A DNA stretch of 64,000 bases from Paeniglutamicibacter cryotolerans (GCF_014190875.1 NZ_JACHVS010000001.1:1736001-1800000); one strand, 5' to 3'. Shown: positions 44,281 through 53,465, counted from the stretch's first letter. Notes: generated by a model not told the origin, from the sequence alone. Program-made: numbers and translations.

Positions 44281-46023
44281 ATGTCACAACGAGACTTGAA
44301 AAAGGGTTCCGGCGAATTGTTTCGCGACGAGGGCCAGGATGGATTGCTTCACCGGGCCTTCCTGCGCGGCGGCGGATTCTCGGAGGACGATGTCCGCCGA
44401 AGCCCGGTGATCGGCATCGCGAACAGCGCCAGTGAGTTCAACCCCTGCAATGCGGGATTGCGGGAACTCTCCGAATTCGTGAAGGAGGGAATCCGCGAGG
44501 CGGGCGGACTCCCGGTAGAATTTCCCACGATTTCAATCTCCGAGCCCTACACCCGACCCACCAGCATGTACTTGCGCAATCTGATGTCGATGGATGTCGA
44601 GGAGATGATCGGGGCCACCCCGATCGATGGCGTGGTGCTGCTCGGTGGATGCGACAAGACGGTTCCTGCCCAGATCATGGGTGCGCTGAGCGCAGACAAA
44701 CCGGCGGTCATGCTCGTCGCTGGCCCCCGCCCGGTGTCCTGTTTCCAAAAAAACCGGGAGTTCACCGTCGATGACGTCTGGCCGGTGTGCGAGGACCGGC
44801 GTGTCGGTTTGGTCAACGACGAGGATTGGCGCGAGCTGGAAGGGCGCTCCAACATCGGCGTGGGAACATGCAACGTCATGGGCACCGCCACGACCATGGC
44901 GGCCGTCGCCGAAATGCTCGGCTTTGCCCTGCCCGGATCGAGTTTGCCTGCCGCCAACAGCCCCGAGCGCCGGGAGATTGCCCGCGAGACCGGACGCATG
45001 ATCGTCCGGTCCGTCGCGGCGGGCCTGCTGCCCAGCGCCTTGGTGACGGATCGTTCCCTCGAAAATGCCTTCAGGGTCGTGACCGCGCTGGGCGGTTCAA
45101 CCAACGCCGTCATCCACCTCGAAGCCATAGCCGGACGGGCCGGACTGCGGATCGGTGCCGATCGTTTCGAGGCATGGTCCGCCGGTACGCCATATGTGGC
45201 CAACGTCCGGCCGGGCGGGACCCGGCTGCTCTCCGATCTCGATGCGGCAGGAGGCGTCCCGGCCATTGTGCATCGAATCCGTGAGGTGATCCATGCCGAT
45301 GCCGTGACGGCCACCGGCGCCACCTGGGACGAGCTTCTAGAGGGGCGCAGCTTCGATGACCACGATGCCATCGCGCCAGTGGACAAACCGCTCTCCGAGC
45401 GGGGTGCCCTGATCATGCTCAAGGGGAACCTGGCTCCGCGCGGTGCCGTCCTGAAGGCGGCCGGAGTCCACGTACCCGGGCTCCGGCACCACCGCGGGAA
45501 GGCGGTCGTCTTCGACGGCATCGAGGACCTGAACGCCCGCATCGATGATGCGGATCTGGATGTCGATGCGGACTCGGTTCTCGTCCTGCGCGGGATGGGA
45601 GTGCTGGGAGCGCCGGGCATGCCCGAAGTCGGCCACATCCCCATCCCGGCGAAGCTGCATCGGGCAGGGGTCACCGACATGCTGAGGTTATCGGATGCCC
45701 GCATGAGCGGAACCTCCACCGGAACCGTGGTCCTGCACATCACCCCGGAGTCGGCAGCGGGAGGACCGCTGGGGTTCATTGCCACCGGTGACGAGATCGA
45801 ACTGGATGCTGCCGCGGGGGTGATCCGGCATTTCCTCACCGATGAAGAAATCGCCGCCCGGATCCCGCAGGCTGCGCCTGTGGCCCAACCGCGGGGGATG
45901 GCCTGGCTGCACCAGCGGCACGTGATGCAGGCCGATGATGGTTGCGACTTCGATTTCCTGCGTGCCGCAGGGGTAGAAGCGACGGATCCAACCCTGCCGA
46001 AATCGACAGGAGACTCACTATGA
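44281..46023 (+). CDS. IlvD/Edd-family dehydratase
   Basis: A 580-residue iron-sulfur dehydratase of the dihydroxy-acid / sugar-acid group. The cluster cysteines are visible in NPCNAGLREL, LGGCDKTVPAQIMGAL and GTCNVMGTATTMAA, with SSLPAANSPERR and FNAVIHL-like ALGGSTNAVIHLEAIAGRAGL as further signatures. The family removes water from aldonic acids or dihydroxy acids to give 2-keto-3-deoxy acids. The neighbouring dehydrogenases and GntR regulator suggest a sugar-acid pathway rather than branched-chain amino acid synthesis. GAGGGGGA precedes the ATG. It overlaps the next gene by 4 bases. Confidence 0.9.
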   Translation: MSQRDLKKGSGELFRDEGQDGLLHRAFLRGGGFSEDDVRRSPVIGIANSASEFNPCNAGLRELSEFVKEGIREAGGLPVEFPTISISEPYTRPTSMYLRNLMSMDVEEMIGATPIDGVVLLGGCDKTVPAQIMGALSADKPAVMLVAGPRPVSCFQKNREFTVDDVWPVCEDRRVGLVNDEDWRELEGRSNIGVGTCNVMGTATTMAAVAEMLGFALPGSSLPAANSPERREIARETGRMIVRSVAAGLLPSALVTDRSLENAFRVVTALGGSTNAVIHLEAIAGRAGLRIGADRFEAWSAGTPYVANVRPGGTRLLSDLDAAGGVPAIVHRIREVIHADAVTATGATWDELLEGRSFDDHDAIAPVDKPLSERGALIMLKGNLAPRGAVLKAAGVHVPGLRHHRGKAVVFDGIEDLNARIDDADLDVDADSVLVLRGMGVLGAPGMPEVGHIPIPAKLHRAGVTDMLRLSDARMSGTSTGTVVLHITPESAAGGPLGFIATGDEIELDAAAGVIRHFLTDEEIAARIPQAAPVAQPRGMAWLHQRHVMQADDGCDFDFLRAAGVEATDPTLPKSTGDSL

Positions 46024-46982
46024 CGCCGGTATTCGCAGACCCTGGCCACGCCGGTCTTCCCGCCCTTGGATTCCTGGGTCCCGGCGCCATGGGCAAGGGA
46101 ATGATTGCACGGCTCGTTGAATCCGGTTGCCCGGTCAACGTCTATGCCCGTGATGTGGCCAAGGCGGAAAAGCTGCTTCCTGCCGGAGCCTCGATCTCCT
46201 CCGACCCGGCCCGCGTCGTGGAACAGTCAGACATCGTCCTTGGATGCCTGTTGGACTCTGCCGTCATCGGCGAGCTCTACCTGGGTGCCGCAGGGATCGT
46301 CGAGACGGCGCGTCCGGGGCAGGTCTTCGTCGAGCATGCGACGTTTGACCCCGGACTCTCCCTCCGGATCTCGAAGGCCCTGGCCGGACGCGGAGCGGCC
46401 TATCTCGAGGCACCGGTATCAGGTGGCCCGGAAGGCGCCCGCCGCGGCTCACTGGTCACGATGGTCGGAGGCGATGCGGGGGTCCTGGAAAGGGCCAGGC
46501 CGGTTTTGGAACGCTATTGCTCGACGATCAAGCACGCCGGGGATGTCGGTGCCGGACTGCGGCTCAAGCTCATCAACCAATTACTGGTGAGTGTCCACGC
46601 GGTGGCGGCGGCCGAAGCAAGCGCCCTGGTACTCCGCCTGGGGATCGATCCCGCGACCGCACACGGGGCACTGATGGGAGGGTGGGCGGCCAGCACGATG
46701 CTGGATAAGAACCTGCCCGCCGCCTGTGCCTCCGATTTCAGTTCCGACGGTGCCGCGGTATCCGGACTCGTGGAAGTCCAGCGTCTGGTTGCGGCGATGC
46801 TCGAGGATCAAGGCGTGCCCTCCGCGTTGCTGGCTCCCGTGCGCGAGGTCTTCGCGGACGCCGTCGACAAGGGGCTGGGAAACGGCAGCCTGGCGGGTCT
46901 GGTCGCCCACTACCTGCCGCCGGGTTCGTCCGAGGGCAGCACCCGGGAAACCGTTGGCCCCGGCGGGAAGGACGCGAAATGA
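46020..46982 (+). CDS. 3-hydroxyisobutyrate dehydrogenase-family NAD(P) oxidoreductase
   Basis: A 320-residue beta-hydroxyacid dehydrogenase. The cofactor motif is LGFLGPGAMGKGMIARL, the substrate/catalytic signature YLEAPVSGGPEGARRGSLVTMVGGD and the catalytic Lys region GAGLRLKLINQLL. Family members act on 3-hydroxyisobutyrate, tartronate semialdehyde, L-threonate or similar. The ATG overlaps the dehydratase stop (ATGA). Substrate not determined. Confidence 0.88.
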   Translation: MTPVFADPGHAGLPALGFLGPGAMGKGMIARLVESGCPVNVYARDVAKAEKLLPAGASISSDPARVVEQSDIVLGCLLDSAVIGELYLGAAGIVETARPGQVFVEHATFDPGLSLRISKALAGRGAAYLEAPVSGGPEGARRGSLVTMVGGDAGVLERARPVLERYCSTIKHAGDVGAGLRLKLINQLLVSVHAVAAAEASALVLRLGIDPATAHGALMGGWAASTMLDKNLPAACASDFSSDGAAVSGLVEVQRLVAAMLEDQGVPSALLAPVREVFADAVDKGLGNGSLAGLVAHYLPPGSSEGSTRETVGPGGKDAK

Positions 46983-47707
46983 ATCGGGTTGCGCTGGTCA
47001 CGGGGGCTTCAAGCGGCATCGGCAAGGCGATCGCCCTGCGGCTGCTGGAGGAAGGCTGGAAGGTGGCATTGAATGGATTCAACAGTCTCGAGGCGGGACG
47101 GCAGGTGGCCGCCGGACACGGCCAGGCCATCTACCTCGATGCCGATGTTTCCTCGGCCACGGAGGCGAAACGATTGGTCGACCTCACTGTCGAGCATTTC
47201 GGACGACTCGATGCCGTCGTCAACAACGCGGGCATCGCCCGGCAGATCGACCACTCGGATCTGGACGCGGTGGATGATGAGTTCTGGGACCTGGTCATGG
47301 CGGTCAACCTCAAGGGTCCCTGGAACGTGGCCAGGGCGGCTCGGGCACACCTTCTGCGGTCCCAGGGCCAGATCATCAACAATGCCTCGGTTGCGGGCAT
47401 TACCGCCTCCGGGAGCTCCATCCCCTACGCCGTCAGCAAGGCCGGGGTCCTGCATCTGACCCGGCTGCTGGCCAAGGCACTGGGGCCCGATATCCGGGTG
47501 AACGCCGTGGCGCCGGGATATATCGATACGCCCTTGACCCATGACTGGACCGCGGTGCGCGACTTCGTTGCGGAAAAAGCCCCGGCCAGGCGGCTCGGGC
47601 AGCCCGAAGACGTGGCGGAGGTGGTGCATGGGCTGCTGTCCATGAGCTATGTCACCGGAACGGTGATACCGGTTGCCGGGGGACTGCAGCTATTGTCGGG
47701 AACATGA
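46979..47707 (+). CDS. SDR-family oxidoreductase
   Basis: A 242-residue classical short-chain dehydrogenase. The cofactor site is ALVTGASSGIGKAIAL, then NNAG, serine in NNASVAGITASG and the YxxxK pair in YAVSKAGVLHLTRLLAK, and PLTHDWTAVRDFV near the end. It probably oxidises or reduces a sugar-acid intermediate. It is coupled by ATGA overlaps to the genes on both sides. Confidence 0.9.
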   Translation: MNRVALVTGASSGIGKAIALRLLEEGWKVALNGFNSLEAGRQVAAGHGQAIYLDADVSSATEAKRLVDLTVEHFGRLDAVVNNAGIARQIDHSDLDAVDDEFWDLVMAVNLKGPWNVARAARAHLLRSQGQIINNASVAGITASGSSIPYAVSKAGVLHLTRLLAKALGPDIRVNAVAPGYIDTPLTHDWTAVRDFVAEKAPARRLGQPEDVAEVVHGLLSMSYVTGTVIPVAGGLQLLSGT

Positions 47708-48414
47708 TGGTACCCAGCACCACGGCAGGCGGCGCCATGGCCCCGCAAGGAACAGGCCGTGAATCGGCATCGGAAAGGGTCCGCGCCCTGATCCGCACCC
47801 AGATCCTCACCGCAGTGCTCCGGCCCGGGGAGATCGTCTTCGAGGCCGGGCTGGCACTTCAATATGGGCTGTCCAAGACCCCGGTCCGCGAAGCCCTGCA
47901 GATGCTCACCGTGGAGGGGCTGGTGACGGTGCTTCCGCGCCGGGGGTACATGGTGCGCACACTGAGCTTCAACGACGTGCGCGATGTGATGGAGCTGCGG
48001 TTGATCCTGGAACCTGCGCTTGTCGCCTCGGCGGCCAGGAATGCCACCGATGCCCTGGCCCGGGATTTGCGTGCCCTGCTGGAACGGCAATTCGACTTGG
48101 ACCTCCCCTTGGCGGACCGCCTGCAGGCCGCCAGCGAGTTCCATGTGGCCTGTGTCAGGGCATCGCGCAATGACCGGGCGGCAAGCCTCGTGCGTATCCT
48201 GAGCGACGAGGTGAACAGGCTCCACCATCTGATGCCGCTCGTCGAAGTCCATGTGGCCTCCCAGGCCGAGCGGGACGCCCACGAAGCAATATTTGATGCG
48301 GTGACCCGGGGTGACGCGGCTGCGGCGCAGGAACACATGCGCGCCCACCTGCTGGAGGCCAATGCAGCGATGGTCGCCGCCTTCTCCGGGGCGACGGTTT
48401 CCCCCGGAGCCTAG
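47704..48414 (+). CDS. GntR-family (FCD) regulator of the sugar-acid cassette
   Basis: A 236-residue regulator. The winged helix is RVRALIRTQILTAVLRPGEIVFEAGLALQYGLSKTPVREALQMLTVEGLVTVLPRRGYMVR, followed by an FCD domain (EFHVACVRASRNDRAASLVRILSDEVNRL, DAHEAIFDAVTRGDAAAAQEHMRAHL). It is the last gene of the operon. Its TAG overlaps the convergent jetA stop by 3 bases. It probably represses the divergent promoter at 44214 in the absence of a sugar-acid inducer. Confidence 0.9.
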   Translation: MMVPSTTAGGAMAPQGTGRESASERVRALIRTQILTAVLRPGEIVFEAGLALQYGLSKTPVREALQMLTVEGLVTVLPRRGYMVRTLSFNDVRDVMELRLILEPALVASAARNATDALARDLRALLERQFDLDLPLADRLQAASEFHVACVRASRNDRAASLVRILSDEVNRLHHLMPLVEVHVASQAERDAHEAIFDAVTRGDAAAAQEHMRAHLLEANAAMVAAFSGATVSPGA

Positions 48415-49868
48415 GCGATGTCCTTCGCGAAGGTGATGACCGGGAGGTAGGCGGTGCGTTCGCTGCCGTCGACCTGGAGGAAGACGACGCGTTCGAAGCG
48501 GGTCTCGTCCATGTCTCCGGGCTCGGCGCGGGCCACCTGGATCAGGTAGCGGATGGAGTTCAGGTGCCGCTGCCCGGGATCCAGCCGGCCAAAGGCGTCG
48601 CCGAGCGATGCCGTGCCGGCGCCATGGGCGCGCGCGCGGTTCACCGCGCCGGCCAGTGCCGCCGGGTCGGCCTTCGGCGTGGACGGGGTGCGGTGGATGT
48701 CGGCAACGCTCAAGGCCGGCGGATCAGCCAGCTTGGGCGGGGCGACATGTTCGGCAGGGTCGTAGATGCCCAGGGTCGCCAGCGTGGTGAACCTGGGGTT
48801 ATAGAGCCGGATCGGCGCGGCCGAGGTGCGCGGGCGCAGCGCCGGGGAGGAAGCGACGGCCAGCTCGGCCGAGCGGACGGCCGTGCGCAGCAGCTGCGAT
48901 TCCCTGAACTCCTCGGTCTGCACGTAGGCGTGCAGCGACTCCGACAGCCTGCCGTAGGAATGGTGAACCTCGGAGGCCTGGCGGCGCAGTTCGCGGACCA
49001 GGTTCGCCAGCGTATGGCGTTCCTGGGCATCGAGCTCGTCGATGAAGTCGCGTTCGAGCACCTCGTTGACTGCCTGGCGGAAGCGGGCCTGGCGGGCCGG
49101 TTCGTTGAGGAACTCGGTGAAGCCGCGGAAGGTCGCGCCCTCCGGTGTTCCGCGCAGCACCCGATCGCCCTCAAGCACCTGCCCGATGGCGACGCCCTTG
49201 GCGGTGGAGGACTCCATGATCTCGGTGCGCAGCACGTGCAGCATCTCCTGCACGCCGTCGCGCATGCGCTTGAAGTCGGCGGGAAGCGTGGAGGCCAGCT
49301 GCAGCACGCTGCGGGCCGCAGCGACGGCTCCGTCGCGTGGCAGCACAGCGGGGGAAGTGCCGGCCTCCAGGGCGGTGATGCGTTCCTCGCGGATGCGGAT
49401 TTCGGCTTCGAGCTGCTTGATCCGCGCCTGCGGGTCCGGATCCGTCTCGTGGGCCAGGTCTTCCAGCGAGGTCAGCAGCGTGTTCAGCCGCGAGGAGTTC
49501 AGGTTGGTGCGCGCCCCGGTGAAGTCCTCGAGGAAGGTGAGCACGCGTGCGGTCTGTGCCGTGGGTTCGTAGACGAAATGCCCGTCGACCAGCGGGCGGG
49601 CCAGGAAGCGTGAACGCACCCAGGCGTCGGCGTAGCCGGAGGCTGTCAGCGACTCGTTCATGGCCGCATCCTGCGCGCGGACGTGCTTGAGGAACGCGTC
49701 AAGCGATGCATGGAACGCCTCGAGCCCGATCCGTGGGCGGGCGCTGGTGAACTCGGCACGAAGGAAAGCCAGGGCCCAGGGAGCCGAGGACAGGAGCTTC
49801 CACGCGGCGGAGGACCGGAATTCCTGCTGGTCTCTCCAGACGGGGGCGGCGTGGTGAAGGGGGCGCAT
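48411..49868 (-). CDS. jetA: Wadjet JetA (MksF-like, DUF3375)
   Basis: A 485-residue DUF3375 protein, the kleisin of the Wadjet/MksBEF complex. Recognisable parts are AWKLLSSAPWALAFLRAEF near the front, SNLNSSRL-like NLNSSRLNTLLTSLEDLAHETDPDPQARIKQLEAEIRIREERITALEAG (coiled coil, about residues 130-180), FRGFTEFLNEPARQARFRQAVNEVLERDFIDELDAQERHTLANLVRELRRQASEVHHSYGRLSESLHAYVQTEEFRE and a C-terminal beta region. The start at 49868 was chosen because the longer open frame upstream (to 50282) overlaps the promoter and front of the next gene. It lies 5.3 kb from jetB, an abnormal arrangement (see findings). Confidence 0.9.
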   Translation of the reverse strand: MRPLHHAAPVWRDQQEFRSSAAWKLLSSAPWALAFLRAEFTSARPRIGLEAFHASLDAFLKHVRAQDAAMNESLTASGYADAWVRSRFLARPLVDGHFVYEPTAQTARVLTFLEDFTGARTNLNSSRLNTLLTSLEDLAHETDPDPQARIKQLEAEIRIREERITALEAGTSPAVLPRDGAVAAARSVLQLASTLPADFKRMRDGVQEMLHVLRTEIMESSTAKGVAIGQVLEGDRVLRGTPEGATFRGFTEFLNEPARQARFRQAVNEVLERDFIDELDAQERHTLANLVRELRRQASEVHHSYGRLSESLHAYVQTEEFRESQLLRTAVRSAELAVASSPALRPRTSAAPIRLYNPRFTTLATLGIYDPAEHVAPPKLADPPALSVADIHRTPSTPKADPAALAGAVNRARAHGAGTASLGDAFGRLDPGQRHLNSIRYLIQVARAEPGDMDETRFERVVFLQVDGSERTAYLPVITFAKDIA

Positions 49869-50091
49869 CAAGTACTTTCTGGCCACACGGTGTTTGCCTG
49901 CCGTGGAGGTCCGCTGCGGGAGGGATATCCGAGCACTCATTCTAGGCCATGGAATGCGGCCGCGTTCCTGCCGCCCGGCGCGTCGGGTTGGCCCTGCCCG
50001 GCGAACGCGTAGGGTCGTGGGTGGGGGAGTGAGGCGGCCAGGCCGCACTGTTTTGGGGGCATCCGCCGAAGGGCAAAGGAGACCGAAAACT

Positions 50092-51387
50092 ATGAGTGAA
50101 TCCATGAAGTACCGGGCCATTGCGCTGATGGGAGCCGGTTCGCTGCTGCTTGCCGGCTGTACGCCGCTGGCTTCCCCGCCTCCGGGGCAGAACGCTCCGG
50201 TATCCAGCCACATCGCCGGTACTACCGGGGCGACGCAGACCCCCGAGGCACCGAAGCCTGATGAAACGGCAACCACCATCAAGCGGGCCAGAACGCTGGC
50301 CGCCAGCTACGACTATGACGCGGCGCTGAAGCTGCTCGCCGGCATCGACGCGCCCGAGACAGCCGATGCCACCACCGAGATCAAGGCGGCGAAGTCAAAG
50401 GCCAAGGTCTGGGCGACGCCGAACCAGATCCCGCACCTGTTCTTCCACTCGCTGGTGGTCGACACGAAGCGCGCCTTCGACGGGGATGACCGCGAACAGG
50501 GCTATCTGGACTACATGGCCACCATCGACGAGTTCAACAAGATCATCGCCGAACTGCATAAGCGCGGCTACGTGCTGGTGAACCCGGAGGACTTCGCCGG
50601 CCTGGACAAGAACGGGAAGATGAAATACCGGGACATCCGGTTGCCGGCGGGCAAGAAACCGCTGGTGCTCTCGCAGGATGACGTGAGCTACTACGAGTAC
50701 ATGGACGGCGACGGGTTCCCCACCAAACTGCTGCTCGACGAGCACGGCAAGGTCAAGAACAGCTATGCCGATGCCGCAGGCAAGACCACCATCGGGGACT
50801 ACGACATGGTCCCGCTACTCGATTCATATGTGGCGAAGCACCCCGACTTCTCCTACCGCGGGGCCAAGGGCATCATCGCGTTGACCGGCTACAACGGGGT
50901 GCTTGGCTATCGCACCTCGGCCAGCGAATACCCGGAGAACAAGAACCTGGCCCAGGACACCGCGACGGCCACGGCCGTGGCCGACGCGATGAAGAAGGAG
51001 GGCTGGGTGTTCGCCTCCCACGCCTGGGGCCACATCGACATGGGCAGGAGCCCGATGCCGAAGTTCAAGCACGACATGAAGCTGTGGGATGCCGAGGTCC
51101 GGCCCATCATCGGAGACACCGACCAGTTCATCTATCCGTTCGGTGCCGACATCTCGGGTGTGCCGATGTATTCCGGTGAGCGTTACAACCTGCTGAAGAA
51201 GGACGGATTCGACTTCTTCTACGGGGTCGACGGGACCACCACCGCCTGGATGCAGCAGGGCGATGCCTACCAGCGCCAGGCCCGGATCAACATCGACGGG
51301 TTGCAGTTCGCCAAGGAGCTCAAGGGCGACCGGCCGGTGCTGAAGACCTTCTTCGACGTGAAAAAGGTCATCGACAAGGACCGTTAA
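50092..51387 (+). CDS. Polysaccharide deacetylase-like lipoprotein
   Basis: A 431-residue lipoprotein. The signal peptide ends in a lipobox LLLAGC (Cys at about residue 20), followed by a Pro/Thr-rich spacer and a helical segment. The NodB-like domain has Asp in VLSQDDVSYYEYM and the HxxxH pair in FASHAWGHIDM, with IYPFGADISGVPMYSGERYNLLKKDGFDFFYG as a later motif. It likely trims acetyl groups from a cell-wall polymer outside the membrane. AAAGGAGACC precedes the ATG at 50092. The upstream 223 bases are shared with jetA. Confidence 0.85.
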   Translation: MSESMKYRAIALMGAGSLLLAGCTPLASPPPGQNAPVSSHIAGTTGATQTPEAPKPDETATTIKRARTLAASYDYDAALKLLAGIDAPETADATTEIKAAKSKAKVWATPNQIPHLFFHSLVVDTKRAFDGDDREQGYLDYMATIDEFNKIIAELHKRGYVLVNPEDFAGLDKNGKMKYRDIRLPAGKKPLVLSQDDVSYYEYMDGDGFPTKLLLDEHGKVKNSYADAAGKTTIGDYDMVPLLDSYVAKHPDFSYRGAKGIIALTGYNGVLGYRTSASEYPENKNLAQDTATATAVADAMKKEGWVFASHAWGHIDMGRSPMPKFKHDMKLWDAEVRPIIGDTDQFIYPFGADISGVPMYSGERYNLLKKDGFDFFYGVDGTTTAWMQQGDAYQRQARINIDGLQFAKELKGDRPVLKTFFDVKKVIDKDR

Positions 51388-52400
51388 ATGGACTGCTGGG
51401 AACCGGTGGCGGGCACTGCATCGAGCAGGTGGTTGGGTAGCCGGTTTCCCGGCGCCCGGCCCCTGATCTCCAGCAGCTCGCGGGCATGCTCCGCAAGCCT
51501 GATGTCCTCGTCCGTCACCGGTACCCAGGGCATGACCGGCAGCGCCGTGCCGGTTTCGTCGCGGATGACCATCACCGTCAGGCAATAGGTGGTCAGTTCC
51601 AACACGCCGGTGGCAGGATCGCCGGAACGCACCAGCACAGCGATGTGCATGCCCTTGTGCCCGGTGTAGACCAGCCGCGCCTCCACCTCGACCAGGTCGC
51701 CGATCAGCACCGGGTGGTAGAAGCGCACACCGCCGGAGAATACTGCTACGGCTGCATGCCCGGCATAGCGCGAAGCACAGACATAGGCTGCCTCGTCGAT
51801 CCACTTCATCACGATGCCGCCGTGCACCTTGCCACCCCAGTTCACGTCGGTGGGGGCCGAGAGGAAGCGCAGCACCACCTTCTCCGCCGAACCGGCATCC
51901 GTGTATTCCTGCCGCGACATGGCCTCGACGATGTCGGAGCGGACCTTGATCCGGGAGATCGCGTGGTCGCGCTTGAGCACCTCGACCGGGGTCGAGGCGA
52001 TGAACGGCGGCACCGGGTGCGGATGGCCCGCCTCATCGACTGCCACGAAGATGACCAGGCATTGGCTGCGTGATTCGGCGCTGACCCCCGGATCCCCGAA
52101 GGTGCGTGGGTCACCGGAAACCACCGTGGTGGAGATGTGCATCGAGGAGGCGCCGGTGTAGACGATGGTCGCCGTGACCTCGACCATCTCCCCGATGCGC
52201 ACCGGCGCGGTGAAGTGGATGTTGCCGACGTAGGCCGTCACGCAATAGGACTTGGACCAGCCCACCGCTGCGGCGTACGCGGCCTTGTCGATCCATTGCA
52301 GCACCACCCCGGCATCCACAGTGCCGTCATGGCCCGCATCCGTCGGGGCGGCCAGGAACCGCAGGGTGACAGTGTGCCGTGAATTGCTGGAGATCATCAT
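51384..52400 (-). CDS. Double-hotdog acyl-CoA thioesterase
   Basis: A 338-residue protein with two hotdog domains in tandem: HTVTLRFLAAPTDAGHDGTVDAGVVLQWIDKAAYAAA... and KVVLRFLSAPTDVNWGGKVHGGIVMKWIDEAAYVCASRYAG... The second domain has the intact catalytic GGKVHGGIVMKWIDEAA signature; the first has an altered version (GTVDAG). This is the Acot7/Them-like arrangement. It hydrolyses medium- to long-chain acyl-CoA. It starts on one of two adjacent ATG codons (52400, 52397) and overlaps the end of the convergent lipoprotein gene. Confidence 0.9.
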   Translation of the reverse strand: MMISSNSRHTVTLRFLAAPTDAGHDGTVDAGVVLQWIDKAAYAAAVGWSKSYCVTAYVGNIHFTAPVRIGEMVEVTATIVYTGASSMHISTTVVSGDPRTFGDPGVSAESRSQCLVIFVAVDEAGHPHPVPPFIASTPVEVLKRDHAISRIKVRSDIVEAMSRQEYTDAGSAEKVVLRFLSAPTDVNWGGKVHGGIVMKWIDEAAYVCASRYAGHAAVAVFSGGVRFYHPVLIGDLVEVEARLVYTGHKGMHIAVLVRSGDPATGVLELTTYCLTVMVIRDETGTALPVMPWVPVTDEDIRLAEHARELLEIRGRAPGNRLPNHLLDAVPATGSQQSI

Positions 52401-52463
52401 GCCGCCTCGTGCTCGATGCTGCCGGATACCGCTTGGGCCCACCGTAGCACCGGGCATGGCGAA

Positions 52464-53465
52464 TCAGTGGATGACCACGTCGAAGTCCTCGCTGTCGATG
52501 GATCTGAACTGGTGGCTGGAGTAGCGCCGCCCGGCAATGGTGTCCTGGTTGATCAGCGCGTCGGCAGCAGCCAGCGCAGCTGCATCGAGCACCAGGTCGG
52601 CGGCGCCCATGTTCTCGGTCAGGTGCGGCGCCGAGGTGGTTCCGGGAATCACATGCACGTGTTCCCCCTGGGCCAGTACCCAGGCCAGTGCCAGCGCGGC
52701 CGGCGTGGTCTCCAGGGAAGTGGCCAGCGTGCCGAACGCATCGACCAGTGCCAGGTTGGCCCGCAGGTTTTCGGCCCGGAAGCGCGGCATGTGGTGGCGC
52801 ATGTCCCCGGCCGGCAGGTCTTCGATGGTGCGCAGCGCGCCGGTGAGCAGGGCGCGGTAGAGCGGGCTGAAGGAGACGAACGCGGTGCCGAGCCGGGCGC
52901 AGGCGTCGAGCATGCCCAGCTCGGGGTTCCTTGTGGCGAGCGAGTACTCGTTCTGTACTGCCATGATCGGGTGTACCGCGTGGGCGCGCTGCAGGGTCGC
53001 GACGGAGACCTCGGAGAGCCCGATGCCGCCGATCTTCCCGGCGGTCACGGCATCGGCGAGCGCGCCGACGGATTCCTCGATCGGCACCGCTGGATCCAGG
53101 CGGTGCAGGTAGTACAGGTCGATGTGCTCGGTTTGCAGGGCCTTGAGCGAGGCGTCGATCTGTCCGGTGAGCGTTGCGGGACGCCCGTCGATCATGGCGC
53201 GGCCCTCGCCGATCGACAGACCGCCCTTGGAGGCCAGGAAGTACTCGCCGCGGCGGTGTGCCAGGTGTGTGCCGATCAGTTCCTCGGAACGGCCGCCACC
53301 GTAGAGCGTCGCGGTGTCGAGGTGGTCGACTCCGGCATCCAGTGCCGCGTGCAAAAGCGCTGCCGCGTCCCGTTCGCCGGGGAAGTGCGAGTAGCCGTGG
53401 ACCAGGTTCATGGCGCCGAAGCCCAAAGGATTGACGGGGGTCGTGCCGAGCAGTCGTTTTTGCAT
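52464..53465 (-). CDS. Aldo/keto reductase
   Basis: A 333-residue AKR with the catalytic tetrad visible: D and Y in HLDTATLYGGGRSEELIG, K in FLASKGG and H in YYLHRLDP. The NADPH-binding loop is at the C-terminus (VHVIPGTTSAPHLTEN). Substrate unknown. It is divergent from the caspase-like operon, with 126 bases between the starts. Confidence 0.9.
   Translation of the reverse strand: MQKRLLGTTPVNPLGFGAMNLVHGYSHFPGERDAAALLHAALDAGVDHLDTATLYGGGRSEELIGTHLAHRRGEYFLASKGGLSIGEGRAMIDGRPATLTGQIDASLKALQTEHIDLYYLHRLDPAVPIEESVGALADAVTAGKIGGIGLSEVSVATLQRAHAVHPIMAVQNEYSLATRNPELGMLDACARLGTAFVSFSPLYRALLTGALRTIEDLPAGDMRHHMPRFRAENLRANLALVDAFGTLATSLETTPAALALAWVLAQGEHVHVIPGTTSAPHLTENMGAADLVLDAAALAAADALINQDTIAGRRYSSHQFRSIDSEDFDVVIH

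Noticed and set aside
39065..49868. The jet locus as a novel three-component SMC system.
   Set aside because: DUF3375, DUF4194 and the MukB-like ATPase are the described Wadjet/MksBEF components; only the missing JetD and the split arrangement are unusual.
49869..50282. Open frame extending jetA upstream by 138 codons.
   Set aside because: It overlaps the promoter and beginning of the deacetylase gene and has no similarity to DUF3375 N-termini.
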